Below are positions 34,538 to 45,582 of a DNA stretch of 64,000 nucleotides, in pieces (position 1 is the stretch's first letter; every line of letters starts with the position of its first letter). Below the pieces are notes generated by a model that saw nothing but the letters and a program-made list of their open reading frames with translations, was not told the origin of the DNA and searched no databases. Position numbers and translations under genes: made by a program. Origin of the DNA: Phialocephala subalpina (lineage: Eukaryota > Ascomycota > Leotiomycetes > Helotiales > Mollisiaceae); the NCBI GenBank assembly GCA_900073065.1, contig FJOG01000019.1, forward strand, positions 482,887 through 546,886. Reading direction: 5' to 3'.

Positions 34538-35339
34538 ATGGCAGACTCAGCCTGTCCACTCCCAGAGTGCATCGACAGTCGACTCGTAACGACCGCAAGC
34601 ATCATTGGAATAATGACCTTCGTATACGCCGTCCTAGCCGGCATCTTAGTCCTCTGGGTCCAAGCAATGACCATTGAAGCCTCACTCAAAGAGCTTTTCC
34701 TTTCCTTCGAATCAACAGAAAGACGTATATCAAAGTGCCGCGCGCACCTTAGCTCGTTTCGACCAACTGTCAGCGATTCTATCCAGGAAGACCTTTTTCG
34801 GAACTAGAGAGCGCTTTGAGAAGGGGTGAGGAGGTGGTGAGGGACCCGCAGACGAAAAAGATGGTGAAGAGGATTAAGGAGTATGCCAATTTTGGGAGGT
34901 TCAAGAGGTTTGGCTTGATAAATATTGGGAAAAGGATGAAGGATACCATGGAGGGGAAGCTGAAGAGTTGCTAGAGGGTCTTGAGCGGTTCAACTTGGTT
35001 TGATAGAAGTGAGTCGAAGTATATGCATTTCCATGGCCTCGCTCGCTGATTCGGGTACTTGAAAGCAAACAAGATGTAACCAATGCGGATCAGAATGCGC
35101 CCTTGGATAAGTTGGATTCATTGTTTGAAATGTTGCTGGACAAGGCCCTGAACAGGAAGCTTCCGATTGAAGTAAAGGAAGACATTCAGGACAAGTGATT
35201 GCCGAAACTACTGAGCGCGATGCTCAACCACAATGATCGTAAATTGCGTACTGAGCTATCTCAAGGGCCTATGAATGAAGCTTCGGCGAAGACAGTGGTA
35301 GGCAACAACGAAGGTTGGACGAAGAGCATAATCACGTGA
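34538..35339 (+). pseudogene. Unrecognised membrane-anchored protein gene, heavily disrupted
   Basis: From ATG 34538 the frame reads MADSACPLPECIDSRLV, then a hydrophobic helix (TTASIIGIMTFVYAVLAG), then a polar helical region. The frame breaks at a T5 run near 34795: one more T would turn the early stop into SELESALRRGEEVVRD, which continues through KRIKEYANFGRFKRFG. A second break at an A4 run near 34930 leads into DEGYHGGEAEELLEGLERFN. Stops follow near 35000. Then SLIRVLESKQDVTNAD, KLDSLFEMLLDKALNRKLP and VKEDIQDK are readable, with TGA near 35196 where CGA would continue, up to TGA 35337-35339. So roughly the full length of one protein, about 260 residues, is still traceable. I do not know the family. 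Confidence 0.55.
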
Positions 35340-35772
35340 CATCATATGCTTGAGATAATTTTAGTAGAAGCAATGATAGTCAGATATACAAGCAGAAGAA
35401 GGTCTATTCAATAGATAGATTCCGTTTCTTGTGCCACCTACTTGTGTAAGTACCAGGCAGGCACAGACTTCTGGCCGTAAGAGTTTGAGTGATCTCATGA
35501 GTGTCTTCAGAAAGCAATACAGCGTTACCTGAAATCAGACCAAACCAGTAAGTAAAGAGCATGCAAATAGTTTGGAACAAAGAAGCAGTGTGAGTAAGGT
35601 TGAGCTGGAAATTCAAAAGGGTGAAGGAGGATGAGAGCTTGAAAATGTCTCGAAACGAGTTGTACATTTATGCAGCACTGGCTAGTACTAGCGTCAGAAT
35701 TGTGCACCCTTGCATAAACCTCAAACAGCCTCCAACGAAGCGAAAGAGAACATCATCAAAAACATCAACATC
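35340..35772. other. Intergenic region, promoter side of the TPR gene
   Basis: No ORF of note. Contains the promoter and leader of the gene starting at 35773. Confidence 0.4.
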
Positions 35773-37746
35773 ATGGAAAGTTCATCAGGAGGATCAACGC
35801 CCAAGAGACATTCGAGACATGGCTCATCGGGTCGAGGTCAGTCATATTCTCTTTCTTTCCCTTTCTACCTGCTTTTCTGCTTCTCTTCATGTTTCCAAGC
35901 CTCCCTGTGATAGTCGTCACGGGGTTCACCCAAGCATTCTCCAACACCGGGCTTTCCACTCCGCTTTCTCGTTGCATCATCATAGCACTTATCCCCTTGA
36001 TGTCATTTGTACGAGATGGAGGAATCTCCAAGGGGGACTTGGTCACCTGCAGCTCTGCATCACGTGGACGCATCAAACGGGAAGCCTCATGATCTCGACA
36101 ACGTTTCCCTGCGTCAAAGCAGCGCTTGATGGCGGCTAAGGATGCGATATGCAACAAAACGTATTGAAAGTTTGATTGCATTCTCCGTCTCGAGGAAATT
36201 TCCCCAACCAAAGATCCGTTATTCGTCGTGGTTGTTGTCATCATCGCTCCCGCATTGTTCTGTCGTAAGCTGAAGATATTTTTGAACATAATCTGACACT
36301 ACTCTATGTTTAGCACTCCCACGACGCTCTACTCGAGGACCCTTAGATATCAACGAGTAAGTTACCTCCCTCATGACATTCTTCGACCCCATCGCTGACG
36401 CCCCCAGATCACCAATCTCCCCCTCTTCCGGCCCAACCACACCCTCGACCCTAACCCACAACCCATCCTCCCTTCTCTCCCCAACCGCTTCACAGTATGC
36501 CACACCACGCATACCCTCTCCCGCCATCGGCTCCAACCTCTCAAACATCACCTCGCCCTCTTTCCGCACCGCACGAACAACACTCTCTCCCTCCCGCTCC
36601 ACCTTATCCACCAACTCGCAAAAAGACTTCACCTTCCTCCTTCGACCTGAGATCTACCATCCCCTCACGCTTTTAGACGTACCGCCACCCTTCCGCGTCG
36701 CCTCAACCCAACCCGACCCCTCTTCTCCTCTCGAAGATCTTATCGCACAAGGACATTTAAGGAGTGCTGCTATCAAGGCCGCCCAGCTTTTGACATCTCC
36801 GGGACTTAATACCAGCGATCATGAGCAAATCTTCAACCTCATATACACCCGCCTTTCGTGTTTGACGCTATGCAACCAAACAACCCTCGCCAGCCAAGAA
36901 GTCAAGGCGTTGGAGGATCTAAATTCAGGGTACTACCGCAACGACCACGATGGCACACACCTCGTGCCCTGGGAGCTTCGCGTGTTAGCGGTCCGATTAC
37001 AAGGAATGGGATTCAACGATGCACGGCGAGGAATAATGGGGTATTACGACTTGGCGAGAGAGGCGAGACTTACGTTGACGGGTTTGAAGAAGAAACGGAA
37101 AGTGGGGGCGGAAGGTGACGAAAATGGGAAACTTGGGGACGACATCAAGATGTGGGAGACCCGACTCGAAGAGCTAGGAATCAGAGTCGCAGGGGCTTTG
37201 ATTGAGATGGAAGACTTAGAAGGAGCGACACGTTTCCTTGCTACTTTTAAACCCTCCTCAGACGAAAAGAGGCAGGAGCTAGAGGTTAGGAAAGCGCTGT
37301 TGTGGCTTTGTCTTGGTGATGTTGAGGCGGCGAGGAAATGCATCTCTGCCCTCTCTACCAACGGAGAGCAGGATCATGAGAGAAAAGTCATACTTGCACT
37401 GGCCCATACGGCAGACTCGGATTTCGATTCTGCGGTTGAGGTTTGGGAGGAACTGGTTGCGAGCGAGGGGTTGGAGAAGGGAGAGATGGCGATGTGTAAG
37501 CAGAACCTCGGAGTCTGCCTCCTGTATCTGGGAAAGATGGACGAGGCACGAAAGATCTTGGAGACCCTCACGGATGAACGGAACTCATTCCATGCGTTGA
37601 CGTTTAATCTGAGTACGATTTATGAGCTTTGTACTGAGAGGAGTAGGGCGTTGAAGATTGGGTTGGCGGAGAAGGTTGCGGGGATGCAGGAAGAAGACGG
37701 CAAGAAGGTTGGGTGGGAGAAAGTTAACGGTGACTTCAAATTGTAA
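35773..37746 (+). CDS. TPR protein, TRAPP complex subunit 12 (TRAPPC12)-like
   Basis: Proposed exons 35773-35836, 36314-36356 and 36408-37746, giving 481 residues. Exon 2 encodes LPRRSTRGPLDINE. The second intron (36357-36407, GTAAGT..CTGAC..CAG) has full consensus. It removes the piece MTFFDPIADAP, which the long ORF would otherwise translate. The first intron would be 477 nt with a GTCAGT donor, long for this window, so a further small exon may be hidden. The S/P/T-rich N-terminus is followed by helical repeats: FLLRPEIYHPLTLLD, LEDLIAQGHLRSAAIKAAQL, VPWELRVLAVRLQGMG, KQNLGVCLLYLGKMDEARKI and ALTFNLSTIYELCTERS. The order and ending match fungal TRAPPC12/TTC15 homologues. TRAPP is a GEF complex for Rab GTPases in ER-Golgi and endosome traffic. 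Confidence 0.82.
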
Positions 37747-38545
37747 TTCGGGGCGAAGGAAGATAGGTAGACGAGTGCATGAACTTGATACAGGATTTGA
37801 GGTCTGGCAGGCATTGGTAGATTTAAGAGTTTTGAGGCCTGTCTCCACGACATTGTGCTACTCACTACATTCCCAATCTCCGTACCTTGGACCTGTGGCC
37901 GATATCCAATAATCAAGAATATCTGGAGCGAACTGGAACATTGAGAAGGCCCCCATTTTCGATCAAAATTTGGGACATTAAGGCCTGGAGTTCTCCGCTC
38001 CGCTCCACCCTACCTCCTCAAAATTCCCCACCTTGTTCCCGACATTCTAGTGTGCCTACCCACGTGGGACAATCTGCCCCGCTAATGTCCCAAGTTGACA
38101 TAAAACTATAGACACGCAAAAAGACGACGTCGATCACCCATTTAGCTGGGACATTCAAAATATTTGACAACCTCTACGCAATTTGGGGGGTTGAGCCACT
38201 CACCCACCTCGGATGCTCACGCTCAACAGGACAGGAATCAGGATGTGAACCGCTTCATTTGTCCATGCTCGCTACTATTCCTATATACACATACAATTCT
38301 CCATGCATCTTTCTCACCCCCACCAAATCTCATTCTCGCTCCAGTTTCCTGATCTCAATGGACCCATCAAATGAATCCATGCATCAAAGAAAACTATCCA
38401 TGCAATTCCAATGTCAAATCTGCAATTCGAGATTGGAAAGATCGAAAAGCACTTTTCCGAAACACCAGTTATTTTGCTTAGAAGAAAAAGACCATCGCAA
38501 TCGCATGCGAAAATTCCAAGGATGATTTGGGTGTGAGGTATCAAA
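37747..38545. other. Convergent intergenic region
   Basis: 3' flanks of the TPR gene and of ILV2. Short ORFs only; the apparent extension of the ILV2 frame to 38314 is intron plus 3' UTR. Confidence 0.5.
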
Positions 38546-40884
38546 TTATTCGACGGTTCCATGCTTGCCGCCTGTTCTTTCGGCCATGAGCTTTCGGCGT
38601 TCTTTGTCTTTGGCTGTTCGATTGTTAGCACTGGAAGTGGAATGATAGAAGGGAGAGAGGGGGGAAAAGGGAACTTACTGCTATCATAAACCAAGAAATC
38701 ATGTAAAGCATTCCCACCTGGCACCATGGGCAACACAGGAACCTTCTTGTCCGTCACAACCTCCAAGAATGCCGGCCCATCACTCTCAATCAACCACTTA
38801 AGCGAATCGACCACATCATCTGGCCTGATACACCTCCTCGCCTGGACACCCATCGCATCTGCCAACTTCATGAAATCCGGATTCTCAGAATGAGTATGAG
38901 CGTATCGATCCTCGTAGAAGATGTTTTGCCATTGAGTCACCATTCCTTGTTCCTCGTTATTTAAGACGATGATCTTGACACCGATGTTGAATTGCTTGGC
39001 TGTTGACATCTCGGTGAGTGTCATGTTGAAGGAAGCGTCACCATCGATGTCGATGACGAGAGCATCGGGTCGAGCGACCTTGGCTCCGATGGCGGCGGGG
39101 AGACCGTAGCCCATTGTTCCAAGACCACCAGATGTGATCATTGTTCTGGGAGCTCTCCAGCGATAATGTTGAGCAGTCCACATTTGATGTTGTCCTACTC
39201 CGGTGGCGATGATGGTGTCATCCTTCCGGTGAGCAACGAGATTCGAGAGCTCTTCGATCAGGGTTTGTGGCTTAATGAGGCCAGCTCTATCAGCTCTTTC
39301 GTACGCTGAGAGTGGGAACTTCTCTTTCCAGTAGTTGATTTGGTCGAACCATTCTTTTCGGTCGGTCATACTTCTGTTCTCGATCAAGGGGTTGAGCAGA
39401 GCGAGGTTATCCACGACGTCGCCTTCTACGGCTTCAGTAGCTTGGACAACCTTGTTGATGTTCTTTGGCATGATTTCGAAGTGGACAATACCGCCGCGAT
39501 TGTCAGCAGCAGCAGCCTTGGCTTGTGGTGCGAATTTGGCGATGGCTCCAGTCACACGATCATCGAAACGGGCTCCGAGAGCAATGATGAGATCTGCTTC
39601 TTGCATGGCCAAGTTGGCATATGCGGATCCGTGCATCCCGAGCATGTGGAGGGCCTTCTCATCGAGTTCATCGAAACCACCAAGTCCCTGGAGGGTGGTA
39701 GTCACGGGGATGGAAGCTTTGTCTGCTAGTTCCTTGAGCAGCTTTGGTCCCTCGGGGAGGGAGATGACACCTTGTCCAGCATAAATAACGGGCTTCTTGG
39801 CGATGTTTACCAAGCGAGCTACACGGCTGATAGTTGCTTGAAGCTGCTTCCTCACACGCTCTTGTGCCATCTTCGATGCCTGACTAGGAAGGGCCGGGAC
39901 AGTGCTACTGGTGGGAATAGCTCTTCGGAGGACGGCAGCTGTTACATCTTTCGGTAAATCCACCAACACGGGTCCAGGTCGCCCAGAGGTAGCGATCTCG
40001 AATGCCTCATTTATCCGCTTTGGGAGCTCTGCCACATTCTTCACCATCACGTTCCACTTCGTGCATGATCTTGAAATGCCAATAACATCAGCCTCCTGGA
40101 AAGCATCACTGCCAATAGCTGTCGTAACCACCTGTCCGCAGAAGACGACCATTGGTGTTCCGTCGGAAAGGGCGTCCTGCATTGGTGTAATAACGTTGGT
40201 CGCACCAGGTCCAGAAGTTACGAGCACAACGCCTGGCTTGCCCGACGCTCTCGCATACCCCTCGGCCATATGTCCAGCTCCTTGTTCATGTTTAGGGAGA
40301 ATGAAGTCGAAATGTTTTGAATTGTAGATGGCGTCGAAAACTGGGAGAATAGCACCACCAGGATATCCAACTAAAGTGGGGTCAGCGACACCTGAAACCA
40401 ATTGACTCTCAAGGTATACTGACAGATATGTTTGACACCCTGCCGTAACATCATCTCATGGAATATCTCTCCGCCGGTCTTGCCAATAAATCTATGTGGG
40501 TTGTGAGTCTTGAAATTTGTGAGTGGCGGTGACGGGGAACGTACGACTCGTCCATTTCTTGATGTCGAGCATGTTGCTGAGGTTGTAGGGGGTTTTCTCG
40601 TTTGGGCGATGAGGTATTGAAGGCAGGACTGGGACTTTCTCTTGTGTTTCTGTATAATTGTGAGTATGGAGGGTGAGTCATGGGAAGAGGGGAACTGACG
40701 GCGAAGGCGATGCAGCTGGCACTGAAGCTGTCGCAGCAGTCGTTTGTGCTCTGGTTTCTGATGGTAGTTTTCTAACATATGTGAGGTTCTGAATGCCTGC
40801 TGCTGGTGGTGAGGTGGTGAAGTTTCGTCTCGAGGTTTGCTTGAGAGCGCGCGCGGCGCTTCTCACAGGGTTTGTTCGAAGCAT
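38546..40884 (-). CDS. ILV2: Acetolactate synthase, catalytic subunit, mitochondrial
   Basis: Five exons: 40884-40700, 40649-40545, 40491-40424, 40370-38679 and 38613-38546. Introns are 49-65 nt; the first and third have GTCAGT donors. The last intron (GTAAGT..CTAAC..CAG) leads to a short exon, TKDKERRKLMAERTGG, the family C-terminus. Product 705 residues. The N-terminus (MLRTNPVRSAARALKQTSRR) is a mitochondrial presequence. Joins give GKTGGEIFHEMMLRQGVKHI and FGYPGGAILPVFDAIYNS. The catalytic Glu is in LPKHEQGAGHMAEGYARA, an FAD-binding block is ALGARFDDRVTG, and the ThDP/Mg site is DIDGDASFNMTLTEM to VLNNEEQGMVTQWQ. It condenses two pyruvates, or pyruvate and 2-oxobutyrate, in the first step of valine, leucine and isoleucine synthesis. 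It is the target of sulfonylurea and imidazolinone inhibitors in many species. Divergent from GAL1. Confidence 0.97.
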
Positions 40885-41733
40885 TTTGGAGCGACGGTGG
40901 GCAGAGTGGAGAGAAAAGAAGGAAGAATTGAGCGAAGAGAAGAGATGCCTCGAATGGCTTGTTCTCAACTCAAGAATTGATTGTCGTCGCACAATGCCAA
41001 CGTGGTTAGCTATTGTATTGTATGGGGAGGCGAAGTGGTGGTGATCGGGTAATGACTCTCTCGACTCGAAGCACAAAATATCTTTTGGCCCGAGATCGCT
41101 CCAGACGAATGTGGGGAAGCCAGACATTCCTTTGATCCTTGCCAAGCGGGGCCGACAGCCAATCAGAGGCTACAATGCTTGGGTTCTTCTAAATCACCTG
41201 ATTCGTCAGAATTCTACAAGTGAAGGGCGCATTGATTGACCGCCCTAGCGGTCCCACGCCTCGGTCACGAAAATATCATATCAGACCAACTCTTAACTGT
41301 CAGCCTTGCACATAGGACCACGTTCTCCCACGTTTGTCCCAAAAGCAAATATACCCCCATCTTCTTTCCTCCTTCCCGTCTCAGAATCTGGGAAATCAGC
41401 GTCTTCGACGGTCCCTCCTCCACCATGAAGCGCACCAATCCCCACCAGTCGTGCCACGGGTGCCACTCGGTCTTTCTCAAAGGCGATGGGTAGCGGCGGA
41501 TTTGGCGGGGCAGTGAGATGCAGGAACGGCCTTGAACGCCGTCACGCGATGGTGGGAAATCAACAACAACATCTCCTGTTCCTTCTGACATAAAAGCTGG
41601 ATTTCCCCTTCGGCCAATGCGCGAAGTCCTTGACCTTGTCAAGAACCGAACGGAATAATCTTCTGCGACTACACTACGAGCTCAGTTGAGCAGGAATTAC
41701 CCCGCGATATTTCGAGTTGTACGAACCCCCACA
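40885..41733. promoter_or_regulatory. Divergent promoter region of ILV2 and GAL1
   Basis: 849 bases between the two start codons. A TGACTC at 41053-41058 is the core of the Gcn4/CpcA site and lies 169 bases upstream of the ILV2 ATG. A full TGACTCA lies inside ILV2 intron 1 (about 40673-40679). General amino-acid control of ILV genes is known in yeast; here it is only a candidate. No upstream ORF is called. Confidence 0.35.
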
Positions 41734-43290
41734 ATGGCAGGACCTGTTCCAATCGCGAAATCCTTGAAGGACATATACACAGAAGATGCGATACCGGGAC
41801 AGACGACGAGATGGGAGACGTTACTGAAGGAGTTCAAGAGCAATTATGGCGCACTACCAGACTTCGTATCTCGTTCACCAGGCCGAGTCAATATCATTGG
41901 AGAGCACATCGATTACTCTCTATACTCTGTTCTGCCGATGGCAATAACAGCAGACGTTATACTGGCAGTCAAGGTCATTGATGATAGCCAAGCCCCCGAG
42001 GGTTGCTACAAGATCAAGGTCTCCAACATACAAGCCTCGAAATTCCCGGCTCACGAGTTCGACATCCCCTACGATTCGGTCGATATCGATGCAAAGGTGC
42101 ATGAATGGACCAACTACTTCAAGTCTGGTCTGCGAGGTGCATTGGAGCTGCTACGGAAGAAGAAGGGTGCAGACTACAAGCCCAAGAGCATGGAGATACT
42201 CATGGATGGGACAGTACCAGCAGGAGGTGGACTGAGCAGCTCTGCCGCATTCGTCAGTGCCTCGGCGCTTGCTGTCATGTACGCAAACGGGGAACACGCA
42301 GTCGACAAAACCGCTCTCACCGAGCTAGCCATCGTGAGTGAACGAGCAGTAGGCGTCAACTCAGGCGGAATGGACCAATCCGCCTCGGTCTTCTCCATCC
42401 GCGGCTCCGCCCTCTTCGTCTCTTTCGTCCCATCTCTCGTCGCTCGACCCGTCTACTTCCCAAAGACTAGTCCAGAACTAAGTTTCGTCATCGCCCAAAG
42501 CTTCGTAACATCCAACAAGCAAGTCACCGGGCCCGTCTGTTACAACCTCCGAGTCGTCGAATGCTCCATTGCAGCCTCCTACCTACATGCCATTCTCAAC
42601 AAAACCAGCACCCCTCTCCCCGCCGACGCTGGACCACTGGGTCTCTCTCTCCACGGCGTCCAGGACACTTACTTCAAGGACTCAAAACTCTCTCTCGAAG
42701 AACAGCTCAGAGAACTGATCTCGCTCACAAAATCCACCTTCTCAAAAGAAGAAGGCTACACCCGCGAAGAAATCGCGACCGCACTCGGAATCTCAGTTGG
42801 AGCTTTAGACAAACGCTATACGTCCACCTTCCCCATTCGAGCGGAGAAATTCAAACTCAGACAACGAGCTCTACACGTATACTCCGAAGCGTTACGAGTC
42901 CTGCAATTTCTCTCGTTACTCGAATCTCCGTCTTCGCACCTCTCGGGTTCCGACACATCAGCATTCAACCAAAAGCTCGGCGACCTAATGAACGAAACCC
43001 AAGATAGCTGTAGAGATGTCTACGAATGTTCATGTCCAGAAATCGATCAATTGTGCGCTATTGCAAGGAAGGCGGGGAGTTATGGGTCGAGATTGACGGG
43101 AGCGGGGTGGGGTGGGTGTAGTGTGCATTTGGTGCCTGCTGATAAGGTGGATGCGATTAGAGAGGCGTGGGAGAAGGAGTATTATTCTAAGATGGATGTG
43201 ACGGAGGAGCAGAAAGATGGTGCTGTTGTTGTCAGCAAACCAGGAAGCGGAAGTGCGGTCTTCGTGGTTGAGGGCATGGGTGTCGTCTGA
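41734..43290 (+). CDS. GAL1: Galactokinase
   Basis: Single exon, 518 residues from ATG 41734; the upstream frame to 41686 has no ATG. A GHMP kinase with all family blocks. The galactokinase signature is RSPGRVNIIGEHIDYSLYSV near residue 45. The ATP-binding loop is PAGGGLSSSAAFVSASALAV. VGVNSGGMDQSASVF contains the Asp of the catalytic pair, and the C-terminal SRLTGAGWGGCSVHLV closes the fold. Length fits fungal galactokinases, which carry an insertion relative to bacterial ones. It phosphorylates alpha-D-galactose to galactose-1-phosphate in the cytosol, the first step of the Leloir pathway. No GAL7 or GAL10 lies nearby. The intact SSSAA loop indicates a working kinase and not a Gal3-type sensor. 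Confidence 0.97.
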   Translation: MAGPVPIAKSLKDIYTEDAIPGQTTRWETLLKEFKSNYGALPDFVSRSPGRVNIIGEHIDYSLYSVLPMAITADVILAVKVIDDSQAPEGCYKIKVSNIQASKFPAHEFDIPYDSVDIDAKVHEWTNYFKSGLRGALELLRKKKGADYKPKSMEILMDGTVPAGGGLSSSAAFVSASALAVMYANGEHAVDKTALTELAIVSERAVGVNSGGMDQSASVFSIRGSALFVSFVPSLVARPVYFPKTSPELSFVIAQSFVTSNKQVTGPVCYNLRVVECSIAASYLHAILNKTSTPLPADAGPLGLSLHGVQDTYFKDSKLSLEEQLRELISLTKSTFSKEEGYTREEIATALGISVGALDKRYTSTFPIRAEKFKLRQRALHVYSEALRVLQFLSLLESPSSHLSGSDTSAFNQKLGDLMNETQDSCRDVYECSCPEIDQLCAIARKAGSYGSRLTGAGWGGCSVHLVPADKVDAIREAWEKEYYSKMDVTEEQKDGAVVVSKPGSGSAVFVVEGMGVV

Positions 43291-44132
43291 TCTTGTTGCG
43301 ACGAATTATTTTTGATTCCAGATGGGGAAGATAGAAAGTACTGCATTTTCCATTGATCGATGTCTGTGCTGGATTTTGATCTTGCAAAGCAGTAAAGTCA
43401 TTGTTTGTCGTATCCCGCATTCCATAATGTCCGTACCCTTCTATCAAATTCAAATCTTTTTCATAGCACATGGTCACTTTAAAAGTGGGTACAGACATTG
43501 AGAGGCTTAAGTTTAATATGCCACATGCCACCTACCTAATCGGCACTTCCAAGTCGAAGCTCTGTTGCCCAAAGTCTTACAACATCAAGTCCGGCATCCA
43601 TTTGTCGTCCCGCTAGCTCGGGGTGGAAACTGCCACTCCGCAACTCACATACGGAATGCTCCCATAGTCGGAGTTCTTGGTGATGAATCAGACAAGGCTT
43701 TGGGATTAGGTTCTCGGAATAGCTTCAACTTCCCTCCGTCCGTAGCGTGCATGACTTATACTAGTACAAAATTCGAGAGTCGATCTTTAAAAATCAATCT
43801 TTCGTTCTCAACGGTTCATTCTCTTTTTTCCTAAAGAATAATAACGATATTCGTGATAATTCGAGAGCTCTTCATAATATAGGAAGTTTTTAGAAGTTTC
43901 TAAGGGCTTTGAAAAATCGTCAAAATTTTGGTGGGGTTGGCGTTTGAGTGGTGAACCCTTCCATTTTTCTCGAAAGGCTGTTTCCGAACATCCACTATGT
44001 GACTGTCCACAGAACTGGAATATCATTCCGAGAGCTGAATAGCCTTAACCAAAAATTCCTGCCGCTTAGGGTTATCCTATCTCCACGACAACAACTCCAC
44101 TACCGACACGAGTCCCAAAGTTGGCTCTCAGT
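43291..44132. other. Intergenic region
   Basis: GAL1 3' flank and promoter side of a dead HET gene. Short ORFs only. Confidence 0.4.
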
Positions 44133-45018
44133 ATGGACAATACAAATTGTGAGAAGTGTCAGCTTTTCTGGGATGAAGTGGCAGTCTATGTTGAACAGCG
44201 AGAAATGCGACCCGAATCGCGGATCGAAGCCCTCACTTGAGTGACGACAAGTCTTCACCAAACACTTACTACTTCCTTGAAGACAGCAGCAGATGAGGGT
44301 TGCCAGCTTTGCATTCGTTTGTTAGGGCGGCTCAATACAGACTTGGGGGACTATAGGGAAAAGTGTGAAGCTTCAGACCTACAGAGTTCAGACAACTTCG
44401 ATGATTCCCGCCTACAGTTTTTGCCCGCTCCCTGGGGAAATAGTGACCCATCTACCTCCCCCAAAGGCTGGATTATTGTACTAGTCGTCAATGTAATCGA
44501 ATAGTGTTTTGGCTGCCGAAAGAATGTCCGACATCTCCGGGAGAATCCAGAGCTTCACCCTACCGAGCCACAATCAATCTCTGTAAGTTAATTCAGTGTC
44601 CCAAAGACGTAGCCATTGATGAGAGATATCTAGGCCCGAAGAAGATCATTGCTCTTCAATGGAAACATCAACATGCTCTCGTTTGGCACAGAACCTTCTG
44701 CGGGAGTGGTTGGATGAATGCTCTTGCAGCCATCAGCTCTGCAATTCGAGCGAAGGCGGTGCCTCTGCATCTCCTACCAGACTCTTGTCGGTCGCCAATG
44801 ACCGGCTTCGTTCGGCAGATATGTCCGAATATCAGCATCAGCCAAAATATCTCACCTTGAGCCACTGTTGGGAGAAGATCGACATGATGACATTAACCCG
44901 GAACAACAAGAAAGAATTCGAAGTAGCGATTCCTTACGAGTCACTCTGTCAAACTTTCAAAGACGCTGTGGCACTTACCCGAGAACTTGGCATGGAATAT
45001 GACGTGACAAGTGCCTGA
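44133..45018 (+). pseudogene. HET domain gene remnant
   Basis: From ATG 44133 the frame reads MDNTNCEKCQLFWDEVAVYV, an N-terminal Cys-containing leader common in one class of HET proteins. It meets TGA at 44238-44240 and continues in frame as LKTAADEGCQLCIRLLGRL to a stop near 44502. After a frame change, another frame reads QNLLREWLDECSCSHQLC, PTRLLSVANDRLRSAD, KYLTLSHCWEKIDMMTLTR and TFKDAVALTRELGMEYDV, which is the start of a HET domain (PF06985). The WIDALCI block and all that follows are missing: the frame ends at 45016-45018 and the sequence beyond is unrelated. So the gene is both stopped and truncated at its 3' side. Confidence 0.75.
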
Positions 45019-45582
45019 AGGATTTACTTGCAACTTTTCATCTATCGAAACACTTAGAATAAGATCACGATCATGGCGATTCGATTCTGAGGTTGTACAG
45101 CTTCCCACCCGGCCGACGCCAAGAAATGCCAAGATCACCGCCGCGAAGGTGCGTATAGAAGCAGGGCGAAATGAAGCACTGCCTGGCTTGTGCCATCCAG
45201 TTCAGGTCGTTGAGTGACCGTCCTATTGTGTAATTGGTCTCGTGTTTTCAGTAGAATGTTAACAGGCGAGAGACAAGAACATAATTTGGTTCACTCCTAG
45301 TGAACCAATCGAGCACGGGGACAGAGGAGGTTCTTAGCCATTCAGCCTCAGTATCGTCAAATTGAACAGCTACTATGCAACAAAATCATTCATCAACACG
45401 GCATTCAGAATTGATAAAAGGAGCTTAGACATGCAACAACAGAAAGGTAAATGGAAACAAACCTCTAAAGAGGAGTCGGACTCGGACCTTACAGCGTGGG
45501 ATAAGGCAAAACAAAGGTATGCTCCAAGTGGAACTTGATAGCGGGGCACTGCTTTAGCTGTCGTTATCGAGATCTCCTCTTC
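45019..45582. other. Intergenic region
   Basis: No coding signal. It includes the truncation point of the HET remnant and the 3' flank of the CFEM gene. Confidence 0.4.

Noticed and set aside
36219..36632. Minus-strand ORF of 137 codons
   Set aside because: Lies opposite the S/P/T-rich N-terminus of the TPR gene; no motifs.
38314..38545. Extension of the ILV2 frame to 38314
   Set aside because: The extension reads through the last intron; splicing at 38678/38614 gives the true C-terminus ending at 38546.
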